56,029 nt of DNA, taken from contig JAWXCI010000047.1 in NCBI GenBank assembly GCA_034408895.1, positions 1 through 56,029 of the forward strand. The letters run 5' to 3'. A program made the translations under genes and the position numbers. Origin of the DNA: UBA4660 sp034408895 (GTDB lineage Bacteria > Bacteroidota > Bacteroidia > Flavobacteriales_D > Sanyastnellaceae). Every line of letters begins with the position of its first letter. The stretch's first letter is position 1. The notes beneath the pieces were generated by a model. The model saw nothing but the letters and a program-made list of their open reading frames with translations, did no database searches and was not told the DNA's origin. Below, in pieces: positions 1 to 7,642 of the stretch.

Positions 1-123
1 CTCATCGGTAATAAGTAGCCCTGTTTTTCCAACCAAACGAGAGCAGCAACCAATCGTCACATCACCAGATAGTCATATCGCCACATCATTTTACATTCGC
101 CCCTCAAAAAAAAATTATCTAAA

Positions 124-1452
124 ATGAAATTCAATAAACACATGGCATTGGCTGCGATGCTGCTTGCATCTACCAGCATCCTTTCGCAAAACATCAAATT
201 CACGGAGTTTAATCTGGCCAACGGTCTTCATGTTATTTTGCATGAAGATCACAGTACGCCCATAGTGGCGGTTACTGTAATGTACCACGTGGGTTCTAAA
301 AATGAAACCACCGGGCGCACCGGCATGGCGCATTTTTTCGAGCACCTGTTGTTTGAAGGAAGCGAGAATATTGGACGTTCAGAATTCTCGCGTTATGTTG
401 AAAATGCGGGTGGCGCTCTAAATGCCAACACCTCGCAGGATCGCACTTTTTATCATGAAGTGATTCCTTCCAACCAACTTGAACTTGGCCTTTGGCTGGA
501 AAGCGAACGCATGATGCACGCCAAAGTGGAAACCATTGGAATTGAAACCCAGCGCGAAGTGGTTAAGGAAGAAAAGCGTGAGGTAATTGACAACCAGCCA
601 TACGGCACACTCTTCCAGGAAACACTTTCACATGCTTACAAAGTGCACCCTTATGCTTGGCCTCCTATTGGAACTATGGATGATCTAAATGCTGCCAGCG
701 ACCAGGACTTCGTAGAATTCTACAAAACTTTTTATGTACCGGACAACGCAGTACTGAGCATAGCAGGTGATTTCAATTCAGCAGAAACAAAAAAACTTGT
801 GGAGAAATACTTCGCTGGGATTCCAAAAGGAACTAAACCAATTCCGCGGCCTGATAAAGATGAACCATTCAATCAGGGTGAAGTGCGTGATGTGGTGAAA
901 GTGAAAGACCAGTTGCCGCTCACCCTGCTGGCCTACCACATTCCTGCACAAGGCACCACGGATTTTTATGCTGTTGACATGCTGAACCAATTGTTGTCGC
1001 AGGGTCAAAGTTCCAGACTGAATAAATCAATAGTGGATGAACAACAACTCGCACTGTTCTGCGGAGCATTTACTTACAACGTAGAGGACCCGGGTCTCAC
1101 TCTTGCATTTGCGATGGCCAACATGGGAGTGACAGCCGACAAAGTAGAACAGGCTATGCTGTTGGAAGTAGAGAAAGTGCAGACGCAACTCATCACCGAA
1201 GATGAATTCCAGAAACTGCGCAATCAGGTGGAAAATGATTTTGTGACACGCAATGCAACAGTCGCAGGAATTGCAGAGAGCCTCGCCAATTACCACATGT
1301 ACTTCGGTGAAGCGAACCTCATCAATACTGAAATTGAACGCTACCTGAAAGTGACCAAAGAAGACATAATGAACGCAGCAAAAAAATATTACGTGAAAGA
1401 CAATCGTGTGGTGCTGTATTTCGAACACGATCCCAGTCTTCTTAAGCAATAA
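124..1452 (+). CDS. M16 family zinc metallopeptidase (active subunit)
   Basis: Predicted exported zinc peptidase of family M16 (pitrilysin/insulinase type). Residues 1-22 form a signal peptide. The inverted zinc motif HFFEH is at residues 70-74, and the glutamate-rich helix that supplies the distal ligand is near 147-153 (QREVVKEEKRE). The 442-aa length fits one M16 half-protein: an N-terminal catalytic domain followed by an M16_C domain from about residue 190. The next gene, 83 bp downstream, encodes a longer M16 protein without the zinc motif, so the pair probably forms an active/inactive heterodimer, as is known for M16B proteins. Cleaved substrate is unknown. The ATG at 124 is the only start that gives a complete signal peptide. 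Confidence 0.93.
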   Translation: MKFNKHMALAAMLLASTSILSQNIKFTEFNLANGLHVILHEDHSTPIVAVTVMYHVGSKNETTGRTGMAHFFEHLLFEGSENIGRSEFSRYVENAGGALNANTSQDRTFYHEVIPSNQLELGLWLESERMMHAKVETIGIETQREVVKEEKREVIDNQPYGTLFQETLSHAYKVHPYAWPPIGTMDDLNAASDQDFVEFYKTFYVPDNAVLSIAGDFNSAETKKLVEKYFAGIPKGTKPIPRPDKDEPFNQGEVRDVVKVKDQLPLTLLAYHIPAQGTTDFYAVDMLNQLLSQGQSSRLNKSIVDEQQLALFCGAFTYNVEDPGLTLAFAMANMGVTADKVEQAMLLEVEKVQTQLITEDEFQKLRNQVENDFVTRNATVAGIAESLANYHMYFGEANLINTEIERYLKVTKEDIMNAAKKYYVKDNRVVLYFEHDPSLLKQ

Positions 1453-1535
1453 TTCCGGGGCGGCAATTCCATCATCAAAAAAATTGAATAAACATGAATG
1501 CTTTTAGCGCAAATCAAAAATCAAAAATTAAAGTC

Positions 1536-3629
1536 ATGAATAAAAAAATCTTTCACCTGCTTTTTATAGCCGCTATGTTTTTCATCACTACAAACATGCA
1601 CGCGCAGGTAGATCGCTCCAAGGCCCCGGCACCAGGTCCGGCACCTAAAATCCAGATAGGGGATTACCAACTCTTCACCCTTGAAAACGGGTTGAAAGTG
1701 ATTGTGGTGGAAAACCACAAACTGCCGCGCGTTTCTTATTCCGTAACGGTAGACTTCGACCCGATACTGGAAAAAGATAAAGCAGGTTATGTTGGTTTTG
1801 CCGGACAGATAATGGCTAGCGGCACAACATCCCAAACAAAATCGCAGATTGATGAGGCTGTGGACTTCCTGGGCGCATCTTTTTCTACTTCCAGTTCAAA
1901 CATGTTTGGTAGTTGTTTGAAAAAACATGCGGACAAATTGCTTGCAATAATGAGTGATGTGTTGCTGCATCCCGCATTCCCGCAAGATGAACTGGACAAA
2001 GTGCGCAAGCAATCTATTTCAGGATTGGCCAGTGAAAAAACTGACCCTGATGCACTGAGTGGAAAAATAACCAGCGTGATGAATTTCGGTGCCTATCATC
2101 CCTATGGAGAATTCCAGACGGAAGCATCCTTGAACGCCATCACTCGCGATGACCTTGCCTCTTTTTACAAGGCTTACTGGAAACCAAACATTTCTTACCT
2201 TGTTATTGTAGGCGACATCACACCTGATGAGGCAAAAAGACAGGCCATTCAATACTTCGGAACGTGGCAGAAAGGTGAAGCGCCCATGCACAATTACACG
2301 ATGCCAACGACACCTGCCGGAAACAAGGTTGTGTTTGTACCCATGCCCGGTGCAGTGCAATCGGTTATTGACATCACTTACCCAATACAACTTCGTACTG
2401 GAACAGTGGACGCTATAACTGCGAGTGTGCTGAACACAATTTTCGGAGGCAGTGGTTTCCAAACGAGGCTTATGCAAAATCTGCGGGAAGACAAAGCATT
2501 TACTTATGGCGCTTATTCCAGTATCAGCCCCGATGATGTGGTGGGAAGTTTTTCATCCACTGCCAGTGTGCGAAACGAAGTAACGGATAGTGCCATAGTT
2601 GAATTTCTTTATGAGATGAATCGTATGGTGAAAGAAAAAGTGGCCGACAGCACATTGCAAACCGTGAAGAACATAATGACGGGGAGTTTTGCACGCTCGC
2701 TAGAGCGCCCGCAAACCGTGGCCAACTTCGCATTGAATATCGAGAAGTACCATTTGCCGAAAGATTTTTATGAGACTTATCTTCAAAAACTGAACGCTGT
2801 AACTGTGCAGGCGGTTCAGGATGCAGCCATTCAATTTATCAGGCCGGAGAATGCACATATAACTGTGGTGGGCAATCGTGAGGTAGCCGAAAAACTGAGG
2901 AGGTTTGCAAAAAGTGGTAGAGTCGAAATATTGAATGCCGATGGTTCTAAAATCGTAGAGATGAAACCGGCACCTGCCGGAGTTACTGCCGAATCAGTTT
3001 TGCTCAATTACATCAACGCAATAGGGGGCGAAAAAGAATTGATGAAAATAAAATCGTATGAACAGAAAGGTACCATGAGCATGGCTGCCATTCCTATGCC
3101 CCTTGAAATGAACATAAAGATGAAGGACCAGAAAAAAATAGCATCGAGCTTCAAAATGCAAGGTATGGAAGTAATCAAACAAGTGTTTGATGGAACAACT
3201 GGTACGATGTCCCAGATGGGGCAAAATATGCCGATGGAAGAGGGAATGATGACGGACATGAAGACCCAGGCCGATCTGGTTTCCGAACTACACTATTCAA
3301 ACTACGGCATCACTGCAACACTTGCGGGCATAGAGGTGGTAGATGGTGAAGAAGTTTATGTGGTGAATCTCCAAAAACCTGGTGGTGCCATGTCCACTGA
3401 GTACTTCCATCGTACTTCCGGATTGAAAGTAAAAAGTGTAAGCACACAGGAAATGATGGGCGAGTCCATGACCTCAGAAACCACGTTTAAAGAATACCTC
3501 ACTTTGAAGAATGGGGTGAGGTTCCCTTCACACATTATCCAGGTAGCCGGTGGCCAAACCATGGATATTAAAACCACTGATGTTGTTCTCAATGCAAAGT
3601 TGACAGACGCAGACTTTATGGTAAAATGA
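1536..3629 (+). CDS. M16 family peptidase-like protein, zinc motif lost, with C-terminal extension
   Basis: Second M16 protein of the pair, about 697 aa. An in-frame ATG lies 42 bp upstream at 1494, but the ATG at 1536 starts directly with a signal peptide (MNKKIFHLLFIAAMFF...MHAQ) and is preferred. Residues about 40-460 carry the two M16 domains. At the place where HxxEH should be, the sequence reads GYVGFAGQIM, so zinc cannot be bound in the usual way and the chain is probably a non-catalytic partner. After about residue 480 there is an extra domain of about 220 aa rich in beta strands and methionine. It resembles the LolA-like/outer-membrane-lipoprotein-sorting fold often appended to such proteins; that assignment is inference. 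The gene is in the same operon as the active M16 gene and ends before a hairpin terminator. Confidence 0.9.
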   Translation: MNKKIFHLLFIAAMFFITTNMHAQVDRSKAPAPGPAPKIQIGDYQLFTLENGLKVIVVENHKLPRVSYSVTVDFDPILEKDKAGYVGFAGQIMASGTTSQTKSQIDEAVDFLGASFSTSSSNMFGSCLKKHADKLLAIMSDVLLHPAFPQDELDKVRKQSISGLASEKTDPDALSGKITSVMNFGAYHPYGEFQTEASLNAITRDDLASFYKAYWKPNISYLVIVGDITPDEAKRQAIQYFGTWQKGEAPMHNYTMPTTPAGNKVVFVPMPGAVQSVIDITYPIQLRTGTVDAITASVLNTIFGGSGFQTRLMQNLREDKAFTYGAYSSISPDDVVGSFSSTASVRNEVTDSAIVEFLYEMNRMVKEKVADSTLQTVKNIMTGSFARSLERPQTVANFALNIEKYHLPKDFYETYLQKLNAVTVQAVQDAAIQFIRPENAHITVVGNREVAEKLRRFAKSGRVEILNADGSKIVEMKPAPAGVTAESVLLNYINAIGGEKELMKIKSYEQKGTMSMAAIPMPLEMNIKMKDQKKIASSFKMQGMEVIKQVFDGTTGTMSQMGQNMPMEEGMMTDMKTQADLVSELHYSNYGITATLAGIEVVDGEEVYVVNLQKPGGAMSTEYFHRTSGLKVKSVSTQEMMGESMTSETTFKEYLTLKNGVRFPSHIIQVAGGQTMDIKTTDVVLNAKLTDADFMVK

Positions 3630-3657
3630 TATTGCGTTGATAAAAACAACATCAAAG

Positions 3658-3684
3658 AGAGGGACGCAACACTGTCCCTCTTTT
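3658..3684 (+). terminator. Rho-independent terminator after M16 operon
   Basis: Arms AGAGGGAC (3658-3665) and GTCCCTCT (3674-3681) form an 8-bp stem with an 8-nt loop, followed by TTTT. It lies 28 bp after the M16 stop and only 12 bp before the next start codon, so it may also act as an attenuating leader for that gene. Confidence 0.7.
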
Positions 3685-3695
3685 CATTTGTAGCC

Positions 3696-4403
3696 ATGAA
3701 ATGGAACGTATTTGCAGGGTTAATTTTTATCTGCATTCAATCATTAGCACAAGTAGATTCAACTGTCAGCCCTTCACCCAAAGTGAATAAAAACAGTCAC
3801 CAGCATTTCGGCTTGTTTGCCGGTGCCGGGTATTCTTTGCTTCAGGTGAAAGCCGCTGCCCAGGTGCAGTTAGATTCCGGTGATGTGGTTCCAGCTATTT
3901 CTGCTCAAAATGCTGTGAACCTGTCAGCAGGATTTTTTTACTCAATTGCGATTGGCCGCATGGAAGTGCGCCCTTCAGTCGCGGGTACGTTTTCACCCAC
4001 CCAAATCATTTACGATTTCAATCGCCCGGTTAACGAAACATTCGATGTATTTCCAATGACAGCAGACGCTGCATTGCATCTGAGTGGAAGAAGCCTCAAG
4101 CCTTCAACCGATACTATTTCGCATTCGCACTGGAGCCCTGTGTTTGGAATCAATGCGGGTTTTCCCATCAAGATATTCAATGGGAAATACCCAGCTATGC
4201 CATCGTCCAGAATCAGCATTGAAGGGGGCGTTGCACTCAAGATAGGAAGAAAAGTGCGCGACAATCTTTACCAAAGGCGCAGCATTGAACTCATTGCATC
4301 ATTTAATCTCAATAAACTAAACAAGGATGATGATGAACTTCATTCAGCAACAGTAGAATCCATGCGGAAGCATAGCATCACTTTGCGGTTCTATTTTCAA
4401 TAA
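3696..4403 (+). CDS. PorT-like outer-membrane beta-barrel protein
   Basis: 235-aa exported protein. Residues 1-19 are a signal peptide ending SLAQ. The rest alternates hydrophobic and polar residues as in a small beta barrel, with glycine/aromatic-rich strands (HFGLFAGAGYSLLQV near residue 40, then NAVNLSAGFFYSIAI, then a VRPSVAGTF strand) and a C-terminal strand ending ...ITLRFYFQ, where a terminal aromatic residue is typical of outer-membrane barrels. Length and the opening HFG...G strand resemble PorT, the barrel component needed for type IX secretion. The identification as PorT itself is tentative, because other Bacteroidota barrels share the pattern. A T9SS cargo gene is present at 7643. 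Confidence 0.6.
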   Translation: MKWNVFAGLIFICIQSLAQVDSTVSPSPKVNKNSHQHFGLFAGAGYSLLQVKAAAQVQLDSGDVVPAISAQNAVNLSAGFFYSIAIGRMEVRPSVAGTFSPTQIIYDFNRPVNETFDVFPMTADAALHLSGRSLKPSTDTISHSHWSPVFGINAGFPIKIFNGKYPAMPSSRISIEGGVALKIGRKVRDNLYQRRSIELIASFNLNKLNKDDDELHSATVESMRKHSITLRFYFQ

Positions 4404-4454
4404 CGCCCGTTCATAAAGAAATAATTCGAGCATGAATTAGTTCGTCTGCATAAA

Positions 4455-4462
4455 TAATTTTG
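4455..4462 (+). promoter_or_regulatory. Bacteroidota-type -7 promoter element (TAATTTTG)
   Basis: TAATTTTG matches the TAnnTTTG -7 consensus of the primary sigma factor of Bacteroidota and lies 20 bp before the start of the ftsE-like gene. No clear TTG at -33 was seen, so this is only a candidate. Confidence 0.35.
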
Positions 4463-4482
4463 ATTCATAAAATTGAAATGAA

Positions 4483-5187
4483 ATGGCAGAAGCAGAATGG
4501 GTAATACATCTTGAACATGCGGACATTCTCCAGAACGAAAACCTTATTCTGCGCGAAGTGAACCTTGATGTAAGGCAGGGCGAATTCATTTACCTCGTAG
4601 GAAAAACCGGTAGCGGAAAAAGTTCGCTGCTCAAAACGCTTTATGCTGAGTTGCCACTAAGAAATGGAATAGGCCAATGCTGCGGCTATGATCTGACTAA
4701 AATAAAACGGAGGCAGGTTCCGTACCTCCGCAGAAAGCTCGGCATTGTGTTCCAGGATTTTGAATTACTTACCGACCGAAGCGTAAACGACAATCTGGAA
4801 TTTGTGCTGCGCGCCACAGGTTGGACCGATAAAAAAGCGATGGCCTCACGAATGGAGCACGTACTTCAATTGGTGGGACTCGACACGAAGGGCTACAAGA
4901 TGCCCCATGCACTCAGTGGCGGAGAACAACAGAGGGTGGCCATTGCGCGGGCATTGCTCAACACTCCTCATCTGCTGCTGGCCGATGAACCCACAGGAAA
5001 CCTCGACCCGCAAACAAGCCTCGAAATTCTCAACCTGTTGCTCGCCATTTGCAGTGCAGGAACAGCAGTGCTAATGGCATCGCACGACTATGAAACCATG
5101 CGCAAATTCAATTCACGCATCATGGTGTGCGATGATACCAGTCTGCGCGAAGTGACAGAAATCAATCACGCTTTTGGCGTAGCCTAG
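4483..5187 (+). CDS. ftsE: FtsE-like cell-division ABC transporter ATP-binding protein
   Basis: ATPase subunit of the FtsEX complex, which couples ATP hydrolysis at the division site to cell-wall hydrolase activation. The 234-aa chain has Walker A GKTGSGKSS (about residue 40), a Q-loop in IVFQDFELL, the ABC signature LSGGEQQR (about 145) and Walker B LLLADEPTGNLD, followed by the switch histidine in MASHDYETM. The FQDF...LLTDRSVNDNL segment is typical of FtsE. No ftsX partner is in the window. The glycosyltransferase gene starts 13 bp after its stop, so the two are probably co-transcribed. Confidence 0.88.
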   Translation: MAEAEWVIHLEHADILQNENLILREVNLDVRQGEFIYLVGKTGSGKSSLLKTLYAELPLRNGIGQCCGYDLTKIKRRQVPYLRRKLGIVFQDFELLTDRSVNDNLEFVLRATGWTDKKAMASRMEHVLQLVGLDTKGYKMPHALSGGEQQRVAIARALLNTPHLLLADEPTGNLDPQTSLEILNLLLAICSAGTAVLMASHDYETMRKFNSRIMVCDDTSLREVTEINHAFGVA

Positions 5188-5200
5188 TTTGAAATGCACA

Positions 5201-5932
5201 ATGAGCCAGCCACTGGTGAGCGTCATTATTCCTGTTTTTAATGCAGTCGAAACCGTAGAGCGCGCGCTCTTAAGCGTCATCAATCAGGGTTGTGCAAGCA
5301 AGGAGATGATTGTGGTAGATGGACTTTCTCAGGATGGATCACTTGACATCATTAAGCGATACATTGGTGACATTGCGCATTTTATTTCTGAAAAGGATTC
5401 GGGGATTTACGCTGGCATCAACAAAGGAATCAACCTGGCAAAAGGAGAGTGGATTTACATTATGGGTGCCGATGATGAACTGGCAGAATCAGATGTGTTG
5501 GAGAAAATTATTTCGGCAACTCTTTCTCACACAAAATTGTTTTATGGTTCTGTTCAAAACAAAAATGTAAAGCACAAACTGGTACCTCAATTTCATCACA
5601 GCAAATTCGAGAGCACTTTATATTGGAGAAATTCACTCCATCAGCAAAGTGCATTTTACCACCGAAGTTTATTCAGCCATTTCCGGTTTGATGAAAGGCT
5701 GAAAATTCTTGCCGATTACGATTTTCATTTGAAACTGTTCAATGAAAAAATTCAGGCACAACCTCTTTCTCTTGTTGTGGCAAGATGCGAGGCATCGGGT
5801 GTTTCAAAAAATTTCCGATGGAGTCTTTACCGGGAAGAATTGCAAATCAAAAAACGGAGATTGCCTACACTGATTTATGCTTTGAACTTGCCTTGGGTTG
5901 TGTTGAAGTTTTTAGGGAAGAGGTGGGGTTGA
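5201..5932 (+). CDS. Glycosyltransferase family 2 protein
   Basis: 243-aa cytoplasmic glycosyltransferase of the GT-A fold. It opens with VSVIIPVFNAVETVERAL, the nucleotide-sugar binding strand of family 2, then MIVVDGLSQDGS, a DSGIYAGINKGINLAKGEW segment, and the metal-binding acidic motif GADDE near residue 90. No transmembrane segment is seen. Sugar and acceptor cannot be read from sequence. The ATG at 5201 is chosen over an in-frame TTG at 5189 because the conserved beta strand begins four residues later. Confidence 0.88.
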   Translation: MSQPLVSVIIPVFNAVETVERALLSVINQGCASKEMIVVDGLSQDGSLDIIKRYIGDIAHFISEKDSGIYAGINKGINLAKGEWIYIMGADDELAESDVLEKIISATLSHTKLFYGSVQNKNVKHKLVPQFHHSKFESTLYWRNSLHQQSAFYHRSLFSHFRFDERLKILADYDFHLKLFNEKIQAQPLSLVVARCEASGVSKNFRWSLYREELQIKKRRLPTLIYALNLPWVVLKFLGKRWG

Positions 5933-5940
5933 AAATGAAA

Positions 5941-5970
5941 AAGCCGCCACACGTATTCGCGTGGCAGCTT
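5941..5970 (-). terminator. Terminator after rpmB
   Basis: AAGC-x-GCCAC (5941-5950) pairs with GTGGC-x-GCTT (5961-5970), one internal mismatch. On the minus strand the stem is followed by TTTTTCATTTTC. It lies 38 bp beyond the rpmB stop and may also stop the converging glycosyltransferase transcript. Confidence 0.7.
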
Positions 5971-6007
5971 TGTATCAGAATATTTTAAATAAACCGCAGT
6001 CTATGGA

Positions 6008-6238
6008 CTACAACCCGTTCTCCTTCGCTCTCTTCAGTGCGGCAGCAAGACCAATTTTATTGATGGTTCTCATTCCCTTAGGAGTTACACGCAATGCTAC
6101 AAAACGTTTTTCTTCTTCCAACCAAAATTTCTTGTACTGAAGGTTGGGGAAAAACTTCCTGCGAGTTTTGGTGTTGGAGTGGGAAACGTTGTTCCCGCTT
6201 ATGGTTTTCTTTCCGGTTATGTCGCAAACTCTTGGCAT
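6008..6238 (-). CDS. rpmB: 50S ribosomal protein bL28
   Basis: 76-aa ribosomal protein of the large subunit. It begins MPRVCDITGKKTISGNNVSH, the bL28 signature, continues with the basic TKTRRKFFPNLQYKKFW segment, and ends in LRVTPKGMRTINKIGL with a lysine-rich tail. Only one cysteine is present, so this is the zinc-free form common in Bacteroidota. It follows cinA by 49 bp. In many Bacteroidota rpmB is followed by rpmG and a DUF4295 gene; here a terminator follows at once and neither gene is in the window. Confidence 0.96.
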   Translation of the reverse strand: MPRVCDITGKKTISGNNVSHSNTKTRRKFFPNLQYKKFWLEEEKRFVALRVTPKGMRTINKIGLAAALKRAKENGL

Positions 6239-6287
6239 GTTCTTGTTTTTTTAAAGGGGCGCAAATAAAAGGCTGTTTCAACCATTT

Positions 6288-7541
6288 TCAACCTGTCTGC
6301 TTCAAAATTTCCTTGTACAGCATAAAAAGCGCACTGGATGTGGCCATTTGGATATTGCGCCCACGGTGGGTTCCAAACTGGAAGGAGCCACTGACAACAC
6401 CCAGCGGACCAGCCACTGCTATTGAAATAAATCCCGGTTTTAGTTCAGGATATGCAGCATCGGGTTCTGGTCCGGCAATACCGGTGGTGGCCAATGCAAA
6501 ATCAGTTGACAGACGACCACGAATTCCTGTGGCCATTTGTTCAGCACAGGAAGTGGAATAGATCGCCTCACTCACCATTTTTTCATCCACACCAAGCTCC
6601 ATTATTTTCATAGATGGCGAATAAGCGATCATTCCGCCTTTGAAGTATTGGCTGCTGCCTGCAACCGATGTTATTTCTTGTGCAATCCTTCCACCAGTGC
6701 AACTTTCAGCCACGGCAACGGTAACTTTTTTTGAAACTGACAAATCCAATAGCACGGATGGCAGGCTGTCTTTTTCTTTACCATAAACATGTTCGCCTAT
6801 CAGTTCAAGCAATTCTGCTTTTCTCTTCTCAACTTTTTCTTCCATCTCTTTCGGTTCGCCCTGATAACATGATAGCCTCAGCTTCACGCCACCGGGGTAG
6901 GGCAGATAGGCCAGGCGAATGTTGCCCACAGCGAGCGAGTTTTCCCAGTCCTTAATTTTTTCAGCAAGAAATGATTCGCCAACACCTTGTGTCTGTATTG
7001 TGCGGTGCACTATTGCAGGGGGATGGAAATGCGAAACAATCCGGCCAATGATTTCATCCAGCATCATTCCTTCTGTTTCGTAAGGAACTCCGGGCATGGA
7101 AATAAACACGACATTGTTTTTTTCGAACCACATCCCGTTGGCCGTACCACGCATGTTTTGGATTACTTTGCATTGGCGTGGCATCAATGCCTGGTCTCGG
7201 TTTACATCGAGCATCGGCAGGTTGCGCTGAACGAAAAAAGAAGTGATGCGCTTCAGCGTTTCATCATTCATTACCAAATCGGTTTCAAAAAATTCGCACA
7301 ACACTTTTTTGGTGATGTCATCTTTGGTGGGGCCAAGTCCACCTGTTATCAATATGAGCTGAGCTCTGGCGCCTGCTTCCGATAATGCGGCAAGAATTTC
7401 TTCTCTTTCATCGCCTACTACGGTGGTTCGCATAACACGCACTCCAATAAGGTTCAATTGTTCGCCCAGCCATTGAGCGTTAGTGTTCAGCGTTTGGCCA
7501 ATCAGCAGTTCATCGCCTATGCACAGGATTTCAGCATTCAC
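6288..7541 (-). CDS. cinA: CinA family nicotinamide-nucleotide amidohydrolase
   Basis: 417-aa two-domain protein. The N-terminal MoCF/MogA-like domain (about residues 1-170; family type acts on ADP-ribose/NMN-type nucleotides) carries ITGGLGPTKDDITK. The C-terminal CinA deamidase domain (about 255-415) carries VAESCTGGRIAQEITSVAGS and TTGIAGP, with the serine of ESCTGG as catalytic residue in the family. The role is pyridine-nucleotide recycling. The reading frame is open back to an ATG at 7610, but the family normally starts at (M)NAEILxIGDELLIGQ. This matches a GTG at 7541, so the extra 23 residues are probably not translated. It is divergent from the T9SS cargo gene and upstream of rpmB. 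Confidence 0.92.
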   Translation of the reverse strand: MNAEILCIGDELLIGQTLNTNAQWLGEQLNLIGVRVMRTTVVGDEREEILAALSEAGARAQLILITGGLGPTKDDITKKVLCEFFETDLVMNDETLKRITSFFVQRNLPMLDVNRDQALMPRQCKVIQNMRGTANGMWFEKNNVVFISMPGVPYETEGMMLDEIIGRIVSHFHPPAIVHRTIQTQGVGESFLAEKIKDWENSLAVGNIRLAYLPYPGGVKLRLSCYQGEPKEMEEKVEKRKAELLELIGEHVYGKEKDSLPSVLLDLSVSKKVTVAVAESCTGGRIAQEITSVAGSSQYFKGGMIAYSPSMKIMELGVDEKMVSEAIYSTSCAEQMATGIRGRLSTDFALATTGIAGPEPDAAYPELKPGFISIAVAGPLGVVSGSFQFGTHRGRNIQMATSSALFMLYKEILKQTG

Positions 7542-7642
7542 AGGAAAAAAGTTTCGGCCAAAGTAGATGTGGTTTGTGCGGGTGAACCCAATCTGTTTAC
7601 CTTGCCCCATCTTTTTTAAATCTAAATAATCAAATTATCCTT

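Noticed and set aside
1494..1535. Upstream ATG for the second M16 gene
   Set aside because: It would put a 14-residue polar extension before an otherwise ideal signal peptide.
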